The notes beneath the pieces were generated by a model. It ran no database searches, was not told the origin of the DNA, and saw nothing but the letters and a program-made list of their open reading frames with translations. Below, in pieces: positions 45,327-52,875 of a DNA stretch of 64,000 nt. Each line of letters starts with the position of its first letter. Within the stretch, counting starts at the first letter, position 1. The DNA lies in NCBI RefSeq assembly GCF_020447305.1, contig NZ_CP095732.1:1582501-1646500 (forward strand), read 5' to 3'. The DNA comes from Abyssibius alkaniclasticus. Its GTDB lineage: Bacteria; Pseudomonadota; Alphaproteobacteria; Rhodobacterales; Rhodobacteraceae. Both the position numbers and the translations under genes were made by a program.

Positions 45327-46202
45327 CTATTCGGCAGGCTCGGCCGCCAGCTTGTCTTGGGTGCGCAGCTTGAAATCCGAAGCATCGTGGCGCTCGTGCA
45401 ACTGCCCCTCAAGCGGGCCCCATGTGCGGTTGACCATACGGCCGCGCTCCACGGCGGGGCGCTTGCGAATCTCCAGAGCCCAGCGGCGCAGGTTCTTGTA
45501 GGATTCAACATCGAGGAATTCGCTGGCGTTATAGGCATCGCCCGTGACCAGGTTGCCATACCAGGGCCAGGTCGCCATATCGGCGATGGTGTAGTCATCA
45601 CCGCCCAGATAGCGGTTATTGGCAAGCTCACGGTCCAGCACATCCATCTGGCGCTTGGTTTCCATCGTGTAGCGGTTGATCGGATATTCGAATTTTTCGG
45701 GCGCATAGGCATAGAAATGCCCAAAGCCGCCCCCCAGATAGGGGGCCGAGCCCTGGAGCCAGAACAACCAGTTCATCACCTCGGTTCTATGCGCCGGATC
45801 TTTGGGCAGGAACGCCCCGAATTTTTCGGCCAGATACAGCAGGATTGCGCCCGATTCAAACACCCGGCTACCGGTTTCCGCATCAAACAGCGCAGGAATT
45901 TTGGAGTTCGGATTGACAGCCACAAACCCCGAGGAAAACTGATCACCCTTGTTGATATCGATCAGATAGGCATCGTATTCTGCGGCCGCAATCCCTTTGG
46001 CCAGCAGCTCTTCAAGCATGATCGTGATCTTCTGGCCGTTTGGCGTGGCGAGCGAATAGAGCTGCAAGGCGTGCTTACCGCGCGGCAGCTCCGCCTCGTG
46101 GGTTGCGCCGGCAATCGGGCGGTTGATCTTGGACCAGTTGCCGCCGTTTTCGGCATCCCATGTCCAAGTTTTCGGCGGGGAATAGGTTTTTGCAGTTGTC
46201 AT
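45327..46202 (-). CDS. yghU: Glutathione S-transferase-like disulfide-bond reductase YghU
   Basis: YghU-family nu-class GST of 291 residues (E. coli YghU 288). ATPNGQKITIMLEELL near 52-67 is the glutathione-binding thioredoxin-fold motif, and GGGFGHFYAYAPEKFEYPINRY near 157-178 is specific for this group. It reduces disulfides using two glutathione molecules. The start at 46202 matches the family N-terminus (MTTAKTYSPPKTWTWD). It converges on arsC and is monocistronic. Confidence 0.93.
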   Translation of the reverse strand: MTTAKTYSPPKTWTWDAENGGNWSKINRPIAGATHEAELPRGKHALQLYSLATPNGQKITIMLEELLAKGIAAAEYDAYLIDINKGDQFSSGFVAVNPNSKIPALFDAETGSRVFESGAILLYLAEKFGAFLPKDPAHRTEVMNWLFWLQGSAPYLGGGFGHFYAYAPEKFEYPINRYTMETKRQMDVLDRELANNRYLGGDDYTIADMATWPWYGNLVTGDAYNASEFLDVESYKNLRRWALEIRKRPAVERGRMVNRTWGPLEGQLHERHDASDFKLRTQDKLAAEPAE

Positions 46203-46325
46203 AGCATATGCGTCCTTCAAACAATAATGCCCTATGGCGCATCCACATGCGGGCTGCGACAAACGGCTTTGTGCTTTAGATAGGCAGCATTGCGCCAAAA
46301 AACCAGAGGCCGGCAGCGGATTGGC

Positions 46326-46402
46326 TGGCGCACCCGACAGGATTCGAACCTGTGACCTCCGCCTTCGGAGGGCGGCGCTCTATCCAGCTGAGCTACGGGT
46401 GC
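46326..46402 (-). tRNA. tRNA-Arg (anticodon CCG)
   Basis: A 77-nt tRNA with encoded CCA on the minus strand. The acceptor GCACCCG/CGGGTGC pairs perfectly, the D-arm is GCTC...GAGC, the anticodon stem is CCGCC/GGCGG with loop CTCCGAA (anticodon CCG), and the T-arm is ACAGG TTCGAAT CCTGT. It reads CGG. Confidence 0.98.
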
Positions 46403-46505
46403 GTTGAGGGTTCTATAAGATACTGCTTTCGCGGTTGCAATCGGGGAATGCGCGCAGCCTCTTGCGATCTCTTTCGCAGCGGCAAGGCTTGGGATACAGT
46501 TATAC

Positions 46506-46862
46506 ATGATGACGGAAGATAACGAAAATACCCCAGCCAAGCCGGACCCGGCCGAATTTTCGGTCGATAGCATCCTGTCGGCCATCCGCCAGCGGGTGAC
46601 GGCTGAAACCGGTGCCCGCTATGCACGCGATTCCGCGCGAATGCAGCATGAAATGCTGGTGCTTCAGCCCGAGGCGCGCATAGATGACGGGCTTGGCGAA
46701 ACCATCGCATCTTCCGGGGCGACCCTGCGCAGAAAGGTTGCACAGTCAGATGCAGCACTTGAAGCGCGCGTGCTTGAAATTCTGCTCAAAGCCCTGAAAA
46801 ACCCCGCAAGCCCGTTGCGTGCCGCCCTGCGCGCCGCCCTGAAGGACGAGCCGGGCGGCTAA
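46506..46862 (+). CDS. Small acidic protein, PopZ-like (DUF2497-like) N-terminus
   Basis: A 118-residue protein without membrane segments. The motif [18 protein letters not shown] near 16-33 resembles the PopZ/DUF2497 N-terminal helix (consensus like SMEDILASIRRII), and the C-terminal helix [25 protein letters not shown] could be the oligomerising part. PopZ organises the cell pole in alphaproteobacteria. This is short for the family, so I call it PopZ-like only tentatively. A second ATG follows immediately at 46509. It overlaps the end of the convergent lacI gene by 4 nt. Confidence 0.55.
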   Translation: MMTEDNENTPAKPDPAEFSVDSILSAIRQRVTAETGARYARDSARMQHEMLVLQPEARIDDGLGETIASSGATLRRKVAQSDAALEARVLEILLKALKNPASPLRAALRAALKDEPGG

Positions 46863-47902
46863 CCATTTGGCGTGCCGGGCAGAATATCGGCCGCGGTCGG
46901 CACAGACAGGTTGCACACCAGCGGCGCGTCCGGCTCGTTGATCTGCTGCAAAAGCGCGCGCGCCAGATGCCGCCCGGCCTCGGTTGTGTCTTCGCGCACC
47001 AGCACAAGCTGGCGGCGGAAGACCCGCAACAGGTTGCTCACCTCTTTGGAGCCGATATCAATATCATGCCCAAGCCGCCGCCCGCTCGATTCTGCGGCAT
47101 CGACCGATGCGATGGTTGCCGCCGTGGTGGCCGAAATGATCCCGTCAATACTGCTGTCGGCCTGCAGCGCGGCAAAGGTGCCGGCGCGAATGTCATCAAT
47201 GTCATGATCCGCCGAAAACTCAGACAGGATCGCGCCCTTTATTCCCAGCGCCGCGCAGGTTTGCCTGAAGGCCTCGGCCATATGATGCGCATAGGACTGG
47301 ATCAGCGGTGGCGGCACAAGCACAAGGTTTTTGCGGCCACGGCGCACAAGCTCGCGCACGATCAGGTCGGCATAGGCGCCATTGTCATAATCGACATAGC
47401 TGTGGGAAATCCCCATCTCGGTGCGCCCATGCGAGGAAAACGGGAAGTTTTCCTGGGTGAGCAGGCGCACGCGTTCGTCATTCAGCATGGTCTGGTTGAA
47501 GATAATGCCGTCGGCGGAATGGGTTTCTATCACATAGCGCACAGGGATCAGCGGGTCGGTATCGGGCGCATAGGGCATGACAACCAGATGATAGGGCGTG
47601 CCCTTCAACTCGTCGGAAATCGCATAGACCAGCTGCGCGGCATGGCCGATCACATCCTGCTGGCTCGACAGGACCAGCGCGATGACATTGGTCTTGCCCG
47701 TGCGCAGGCGCACGCCCGCGCGGTTGGGCCGATAGCCGATGGATTTGGCCACGCCGCGCACCTTTTCCTTGGTCGCCTGGCCAATGTCGGGCGCGTCATT
47801 CAATGCACGGCTGACCGTGGTTACCGCCAGCCCGGTCATCTGGGCGATGGTTTTCAGCGTCGGCTGCGACCGGCGCGCGGGCGAATCAACTGGGCGACTC
47901 AT
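46859..47902 (-). CDS. LacI-family transcriptional regulator
   Basis: LacI/GalR repressor of 347 residues. The helix-turn-helix and hinge start TLKTIAQMTGLAVTTVSRALNDAPDIG near residues 13-39, followed by a periplasmic-binding-protein-like sensor domain with IIFNQTMLNDERV typical of the family. The start at 47902 is set by the HTH and a GGAG about 10 nt upstream; the longer frame to 48037 is rejected. Divergent from the ABC mannoside operon, it most likely represses that operon until a sugar is bound. Confidence 0.92.
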   Translation of the reverse strand: MSRPVDSPARRSQPTLKTIAQMTGLAVTTVSRALNDAPDIGQATKEKVRGVAKSIGYRPNRAGVRLRTGKTNVIALVLSSQQDVIGHAAQLVYAISDELKGTPYHLVVMPYAPDTDPLIPVRYVIETHSADGIIFNQTMLNDERVRLLTQENFPFSSHGRTEMGISHSYVDYDNGAYADLIVRELVRRGRKNLVLVPPPLIQSYAHHMAEAFRQTCAALGIKGAILSEFSADHDIDDIRAGTFAALQADSSIDGIISATTAATIASVDAAESSGRRLGHDIDIGSKEVSNLLRVFRRQLVLVREDTTEAGRHLARALLQQINEPDAPLVCNLSVPTAADILPGTPNG

Positions 47903-48207
47903 CAAGCAACTCCGCTCAAAAATACGGGCCGATTCGCATCGGCAATTTGTGGTGCAACTGCGAACAGCCCTATCGCAAACCCAAGCCGAAGGGGAACCCG
48001 CGCCGGGGTGGTTTCCGCTGATTTTCGCGAAAACCAATAGAAAATCTGGTGAGGGATTTGCTTATGCTGCATCTGCTCAGTTGGCCAGTATATACAATAC
48101 TCTTGCCGCCAGTATGGGCGCAAAAAAAGCAAAATTGCCAGCTTGAAAATTTTACGGAAACGATTTAGCCTCTTATCTGTAACGATACAGTTGCAGGGAG
48201 AGAAACA
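47903..48207. promoter_or_regulatory. Divergent control region between lacI and the sugar ABC operon
   Basis: A 305-nt AT-richer region with no gene. It holds a CG-centred palindrome (48177-48190) and a second CG-centred AT-flanked motif AAACGATTT at 48158-48166, both near the transport operon and suited to LacI-type binding. TTGAAA at 48143-48148 may be a -35, but I see no convincing -10 at the right distance. Confidence 0.5.
48177..48190. promoter_or_regulatory. Candidate LacI-family operator
   Basis: CTGTAACGATACAG: arms CTGTA/TACAG are complementary around the central CG typical of LacI-family operators, with mismatches only at the two positions flanking the CG. It lies 18 nt before the TTG start of the binding-protein gene, where a bound repressor would block elongation or initiation. 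Confidence 0.6.
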
Positions 48208-49434
48208 TTGAAAAAGACATCACTCGCCGTCGCACTGGCGGCAACCTTGGCGCTACCCGCCACGGCCACAGAACTGGAAGTAACCCATTGGTGGACATCG
48301 GGCGGCGAAGCTGCCGCGGTGGCTGAATTCGCAAAAGCATTCAATGCTGGCGGCGATACATGGGTTGACGGCGCGATTGCCGGCTCGGGCGGCACAGCGC
48401 GCCCCATCATCATTTCGCGCATTCTGGGCGGCCAGCCGATGGGCGCCACCCAGTTGAACCACGGCCGCCAGGCCGAAGAGCTGATCGAAGCCGGTCTGAT
48501 GCTCGATATTACCGATCTGGCCGAAGCCGAAGGCTGGCGCGATTTTGTCAACCCGTCCTCGCTTCTGGACAGTTGCACGCTTGATGGCCGCATTTACTGC
48601 GTGCCCGTCAACATCCACTCGGCGCAGTGGATGTGGCTGAACAATGCCGCATTTGAAAAGGTTGGCCTGCCCGTGCCCACCAATTGGGACGAATTTGTAG
48701 CCGCCGGCCCCGCGCTGGAAGCAGCCGGCATCGTGCCCTTGGCGATGGGTCAGCAAAGCTGGCAGACACAGCTCGCCTTTGGTGCGCTGGCCATTGCGCT
48801 GCTCGACTATGACACATGGGCAGCCGTGAACACCGAAAAGAACGCCGAAGTGGCGGCAGGCGCGGAATATCGCCGCGTGTTTGAAGCGTTCGACGATGCG
48901 CGCCGTCTGGCCGTTGGCTCGAATGTGCAAGACTGGAACCAGGCCACCAATATGGTGATTACCGGCACCGCCGCCGCACAGATCCACGGCGACTGGGCGC
49001 AGGGCGAATTCCAGGTTGCCGGCCAGGTTGCGGGTGAAGATTACACCTGTCTGCCGGGTCTTGGCTTCAACGACGTTCTCGATACCGGTGGTGACGCCTT
49101 CTACTTCCCGGTCAATGACGATCCGGAAATCACAGCCGCCCAGCTTCGTCTGGCCAGCCTGCTGATCTCCAAGGATGTGCAGGTTGCCTTCAACCTGAAA
49201 AAGGGCTCGCTGCCCGTGCGTGGCGATATCGACCTTTCGGCTGCAAACGCCTGTATGCAGAAAGGCCTTGAAATTCTGGCTTCCGGCAACATCCTGCCCG
49301 GTGGTGCCCAGAACTTCTCGGAAGATACCAACACCCAGCTCAACGACCTGATGACAGCCTTCTGGAATGACCTGTCGATCACGGTTGATCAGGTGCAGGC
49401 TGACTATGCAGCCATCATCGCATCTGCCGACTAG
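48208..49434 (+). CDS. Sugar ABC transporter solute-binding protein (family 1)
   Basis: Extracellular family 1 (carbohydrate) binding protein of 408 residues. The signal peptide is about residues 1-20 (ending ATATE). LEVTHWWTSGGEAAAVAEFAKAF near 22-44 is the typical mature start for glucose/mannose-type binders. The start codon is TTG with AGGGAGAG upstream. Downstream beta-mannosidase and mannose isomerase genes point to a beta-mannoside or manno-oligosaccharide ligand. Confidence 0.92.
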   Translation: MKKTSLAVALAATLALPATATELEVTHWWTSGGEAAAVAEFAKAFNAGGDTWVDGAIAGSGGTARPIIISRILGGQPMGATQLNHGRQAEELIEAGLMLDITDLAEAEGWRDFVNPSSLLDSCTLDGRIYCVPVNIHSAQWMWLNNAAFEKVGLPVPTNWDEFVAAGPALEAAGIVPLAMGQQSWQTQLAFGALAIALLDYDTWAAVNTEKNAEVAAGAEYRRVFEAFDDARRLAVGSNVQDWNQATNMVITGTAAAQIHGDWAQGEFQVAGQVAGEDYTCLPGLGFNDVLDTGGDAFYFPVNDDPEITAAQLRLASLLISKDVQVAFNLKKGSLPVRGDIDLSAANACMQKGLEILASGNILPGGAQNFSEDTNTQLNDLMTAFWNDLSITVDQVQADYAAIIASAD

Positions 49435-49447
49435 GCAGGCGCCAAAC

Positions 49448-49474
49448 CGGCCGCCAGCCCCGCGCTGGCGGCCG
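49448..49474 (+). other. Strong stem-loop after the binding-protein gene
   Basis: Perfect 11-bp GC-rich arms CGGCCGCCAGC/GCTGGCGGCCG with a 5-nt loop, 13 nt after the stop of the binding protein; CGTTTCTT follows. It may be a partial terminator or mRNA stabiliser that keeps binding protein in excess over permeases. Confidence 0.65.
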
Positions 49475-49558
49475 CGTTTCTTGGGAAATGTTTGTGCATT
49501 TACTTGGCCTTGCGGCCATAGTTTCACCATTTCCACAGCCAAAAGGACTGGATGACAG

Positions 49559-50893
49559 ATGACGCGAACTGCGCAAAAGCTTTTTGTCCGCGCGCTCGCC
49601 GCAACCGCTATTCTTGTGCTGGCCACTCGGCTTGGTCTGGGTGCGGCGTTTGAGGCGGTTGTCGGAAATGCGGGGGGGTTCATTGCCAACGCCCTGCCCT
49701 GGGTCGCGCTTGCCGTGGCCGCCTATGCGGTGTTTCGCACTTGGAGCGGGTTGAAGCCGCAGCTTGTGCTGAAGGGAAATTCACGCAAACGCCAGATTAT
49801 CGGCTATCTGATATTCAGCGTGGTTTGCGCCTTGATCTGGCTATACGGCATGGGCGTCTTTGGCCGCCTGTCGAATGATTACAAGGCATTTCGCACCATC
49901 CTGAACACGCTTTACCCGTTCAGCGCACCGCTTGGGGTCATGCTGTTCTTGGGCGCGATTTTGCTGCTGGTCACCGGCTCGATTGATGATCGCAGCCGCA
50001 TTCCCGGCCCGGCCGAACGGCTGCTTGGGGGAAACCTGTCAGCCAAGGTCGCCGCCTTGCCGATGATGCTGACAGCCCTTGGCGTGTTTGTTGGTGCCAC
50101 GCTGTGGACGGTCTATCACTCCTTCACCAATTCCAAGCTTCTGCCAAAATCCGACCTGATCGGCTTTGACCAGTATGAACGGCTGTGGAGCAGTTCACGC
50201 TGGCTCATCTCAATCGAAAACCTTGTCATTTATGGCGTCTGTTCGCTGATTTTCTCGCTGGTGATCGGCTTCATGCTGGCTGTGCTGCTCGACCAGAAAA
50301 TCCGCTTTGAAAACACCTTCCGCTCGATCTTCCTGTTTCCCTTCGCGCTCAGCTTCATTGTGACCGGCCTTGTCTGGCAATGGATTCTGACCCCCGAATT
50401 CGGTGTGCAGGCGATTGTGCGCAGTTTGGGGTTTGAAAGCTTCACCTTCGATCCGCTTTATGACGCCGATATCGTCATCTATGGCATTCTCATCGCCGGG
50501 CTCTGGCAGGGCACCGGGCTGATCATGTGCCTGATGCTGGCCGGCCTGCGCGGGATTGACGAGGAGATCTGGAAAGCCGCACGGGTCGACGGTATCCCCG
50601 CCTGGAAAACCTATATCTTCATCATCATCCCGATGATGCGCCCGGTCTTCATAACCACACTCGTGATCATCGCTGCCGGCATCGTCAAGGTTTATGACCT
50701 TGTCGTGGCGCAAACCTCCGGCGGGCCGGGGCTCGCCTCGGAAGTGCCGGCGAAATACGTTTACGACTACATGTTCGGCGGCCAGAACCTCGCCCAGGGT
50801 TTTGCGGGCTCGACCATGATGCTGCTTTCGGTGCTGATCGTCATCATCCCGTGGGCCTATCTCGAATTCAAGGGGAAGAAGACTCATGGTTGA
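49559..50893 (+). CDS. Sugar ABC transporter permease, N-terminally extended
   Basis: MalF-type permease of 444 residues, about 130-150 longer than usual single-domain sugar permeases. Residues 1-150 add about four extra membrane segments (near 8-28, 42-60, 80-100 and 124-143) before the canonical six-helix domain, which starts near 166. The EAA loop reads EEIWKAARVDGIPAWKTYIFIIIPMMRP near 339-366. The next permease gene overlaps it by 8 nt. The extension resembles the larger MalF layout but is not obviously homologous. Confidence 0.92.
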   Translation: MTRTAQKLFVRALAATAILVLATRLGLGAAFEAVVGNAGGFIANALPWVALAVAAYAVFRTWSGLKPQLVLKGNSRKRQIIGYLIFSVVCALIWLYGMGVFGRLSNDYKAFRTILNTLYPFSAPLGVMLFLGAILLLVTGSIDDRSRIPGPAERLLGGNLSAKVAALPMMLTALGVFVGATLWTVYHSFTNSKLLPKSDLIGFDQYERLWSSSRWLISIENLVIYGVCSLIFSLVIGFMLAVLLDQKIRFENTFRSIFLFPFALSFIVTGLVWQWILTPEFGVQAIVRSLGFESFTFDPLYDADIVIYGILIAGLWQGTGLIMCLMLAGLRGIDEEIWKAARVDGIPAWKTYIFIIIPMMRPVFITTLVIIAAGIVKVYDLVVAQTSGGPGLASEVPAKYVYDYMFGGQNLAQGFAGSTMMLLSVLIVIIPWAYLEFKGKKTHG

Positions 50894-51788
50894 TGCAAGC
50901 ACAGCATTCGAGGGGCCAAGCGGCACCAAGCCGCGCCGCGCCCTGTCACGCCGCAATATCATCCTTTACGGCACGCTCATCCTCATCGCGGTCTACTACC
51001 TGCTGCCGCTTTACGTGATGGTGGTCACATCGCTCAAGGGTATGCCCGAAATCCGGCTTGGCAATATCTTCTCACCCCCGGTGGAGATCACCTTCGAACC
51101 CTGGGTCAAGGCCTGGTCGGAGGCTTGCACCGGGCTGAACTGCGACGGGCTCAGCCGCGGTTTCTGGAACTCGGTGCAGATCATGGTGCCCTCGGTGGTG
51201 CTGTCTATCGCCATTGCCTCGGTCAATGGCTATGCGCTGGCCAACTGGCGCTTCAAGGGGGCGAACATCTTCTTCACCATCCTGATTTTCGGCGCCTTCA
51301 TCCCCTATCAGGTGATGATCTATCCGCTGGTGATCATGCTGCGCGAAATGGGGCTTTACACCAAGCTGGGTGGCCTTGTGATCGTGCATTCCATCTTCGG
51401 TATGCCCATCCTGACGCTGCTGTTCCGCAACTACTTCACCTCGCTGCCCGAAGAGCTGTTCAAGGCCGCGCGTGTCGACGGGGCGGGGTTCTGGGGCATT
51501 TTCTTCAAAATCATGATGCCGATGAGCCTGCCGATTTTCGTGGTGGCGATCATCCTTCAGGTGACAGGCATCTGGAACGACTTCCTCTTCGGCGTGATCT
51601 ATACCAAACCCGATAACTACCCCATGACGGTGCAGCTCAATAACATCGTGAACTCGGTGCAGGGGGTGAAGGAATATAACGTCAACATGGCCGCGACGAT
51701 CCTTACAGGATTGGTGCCATTGGTTGTCTATTTCGTATCGGGAAAACTGTTCGTGCGCGGCATCGCCGCTGGCGCGGTGAAAGGCTAA
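50886..51788 (+). CDS. Sugar ABC transporter permease (MalG-type)
   Basis: Partner permease of 300 residues with six helices. The EAA loop is EELFKAARVDGAGFWGIFFKIMMPMSLP near 193-220, and the C-terminal RGIAAGAVKG is the classic MalG-type end. A soluble loop between helices 1 and 2 contains a Cys pair (EACTGLNCDG). Four nt separate it from the ATPase gene. Confidence 0.94.
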   Translation: MVDASTAFEGPSGTKPRRALSRRNIILYGTLILIAVYYLLPLYVMVVTSLKGMPEIRLGNIFSPPVEITFEPWVKAWSEACTGLNCDGLSRGFWNSVQIMVPSVVLSIAIASVNGYALANWRFKGANIFFTILIFGAFIPYQVMIYPLVIMLREMGLYTKLGGLVIVHSIFGMPILTLLFRNYFTSLPEELFKAARVDGAGFWGIFFKIMMPMSLPIFVVAIILQVTGIWNDFLFGVIYTKPDNYPMTVQLNNIVNSVQGVKEYNVNMAATILTGLVPLVVYFVSGKLFVRGIAAGAVKG

Positions 51789-51792
51789 AAGC

Positions 51793-52866
51793 ATGAGTGA
51801 TGTAAGCATTGATATCAAGGAACTGTCGCTGTCCTTCGGGGCGACCGAGGTTCTGAAAAAGATGGACCTTGCGGTGGGCAAGGGCGAGTTTCTGGTGCTG
51901 CTTGGCCCGTCGGGTTGCGGCAAGTCGACCCTGCTGAACTGCATTGCCGGGCTGCTCGATGCCACGGCGGGGCAGATCTGGATCAACGATCAGAACGTCA
52001 CATGGGCCGAACCCAAGGACCGTGGCATCGGCATGGTGTTCCAGTCTTACGCGCTCTATCCGCAAATGTCGGTGCGCGGCAATCTCAGCTTCGGGCTTAA
52101 AAACCAGAAAATGCCCAAGGCGGAGATTGATCAGCGCGTGGCGCGCGCGGCGGAAATTCTGCAGATCGAACCCTTGCTCAACCGCAAACCGGCCGCCCTG
52201 TCCGGGGGTCAGCGCCAGCGCGTTGCCATTGGCCGCGCCCTTGTGCGCGATGTCGATGTGTTCCTGTTCGACGAGCCGCTGTCAAACCTCGACGCCAAGC
52301 TGCGTTCCGAGCTGCGGGTGGAACTGAAACGCCTGCATAACCGCCTGAAAAACACGATGGTCTATGTCACCCATGACCAGATCGAGGCGCTGACCCTGGC
52401 CGACCGCATTGCCGTCATGCGCGGCGGCATCATCCAGCAGCTCGACAGCCCGCACACCATTTTCAACAAGCCCGCCAACCTGTTTGTGGCCGGGTTCATC
52501 GGCAGCCCCGCCATGAACATGCTGAATGGCGTGCTTTCGGGCGAAAGCTTCAAATTCGGCGCGCAAACCGTCTCGCTGGCTGGCTATAACGCCAATGAGG
52601 GCCTGCGCGATGGCAAGGCCATTCTGGGCGTGCGCCCCGAGCATACCAAAATTCACGCCGAGGCGGGCGAAGGCCGGCTCAGGGCCACGGTCGATATCGA
52701 CGAGCCGATGGGCTCCGACAGCCTGATCTGGCTGTCCTGTGAGGGGCAAACGGTTTCGGTGCGCGCCGGTGCGGAAGAGAATTATGCAATCGGATCAGAG
52801 GTTTATCTAAGCTTTGACGCGTCGCGCGCCTCGGTCTTTGATATTGCTTCCGAGAAGCGGATGTAG
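51793..52866 (+). CDS. Sugar ABC transporter ATP-binding protein (MalK/UgpC-type)
   Basis: ATPase of 357 residues. Walker A GPSGCGKST (38-46), Q-loop VFQSYALYPQMSV, signature LSGGQRQR (135-142), Walker B VFLFDEPLSNLD and the switch His in VTHDQIEA are all intact. The C-terminal OB-like TOBE domain (about 240-357, with GVRPEH) marks the CUT1 sugar importers. A GH2 gene follows after 9 nt. Confidence 0.95.
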   Translation: MSDVSIDIKELSLSFGATEVLKKMDLAVGKGEFLVLLGPSGCGKSTLLNCIAGLLDATAGQIWINDQNVTWAEPKDRGIGMVFQSYALYPQMSVRGNLSFGLKNQKMPKAEIDQRVARAAEILQIEPLLNRKPAALSGGQRQRVAIGRALVRDVDVFLFDEPLSNLDAKLRSELRVELKRLHNRLKNTMVYVTHDQIEALTLADRIAVMRGGIIQQLDSPHTIFNKPANLFVAGFIGSPAMNMLNGVLSGESFKFGAQTVSLAGYNANEGLRDGKAILGVRPEHTKIHAEAGEGRLRATVDIDEPMGSDSLIWLSCEGQTVSVRAGAEENYAIGSEVYLSFDASRASVFDIASEKRM

Positions 52867-52875
52867 AGCAAAAAC

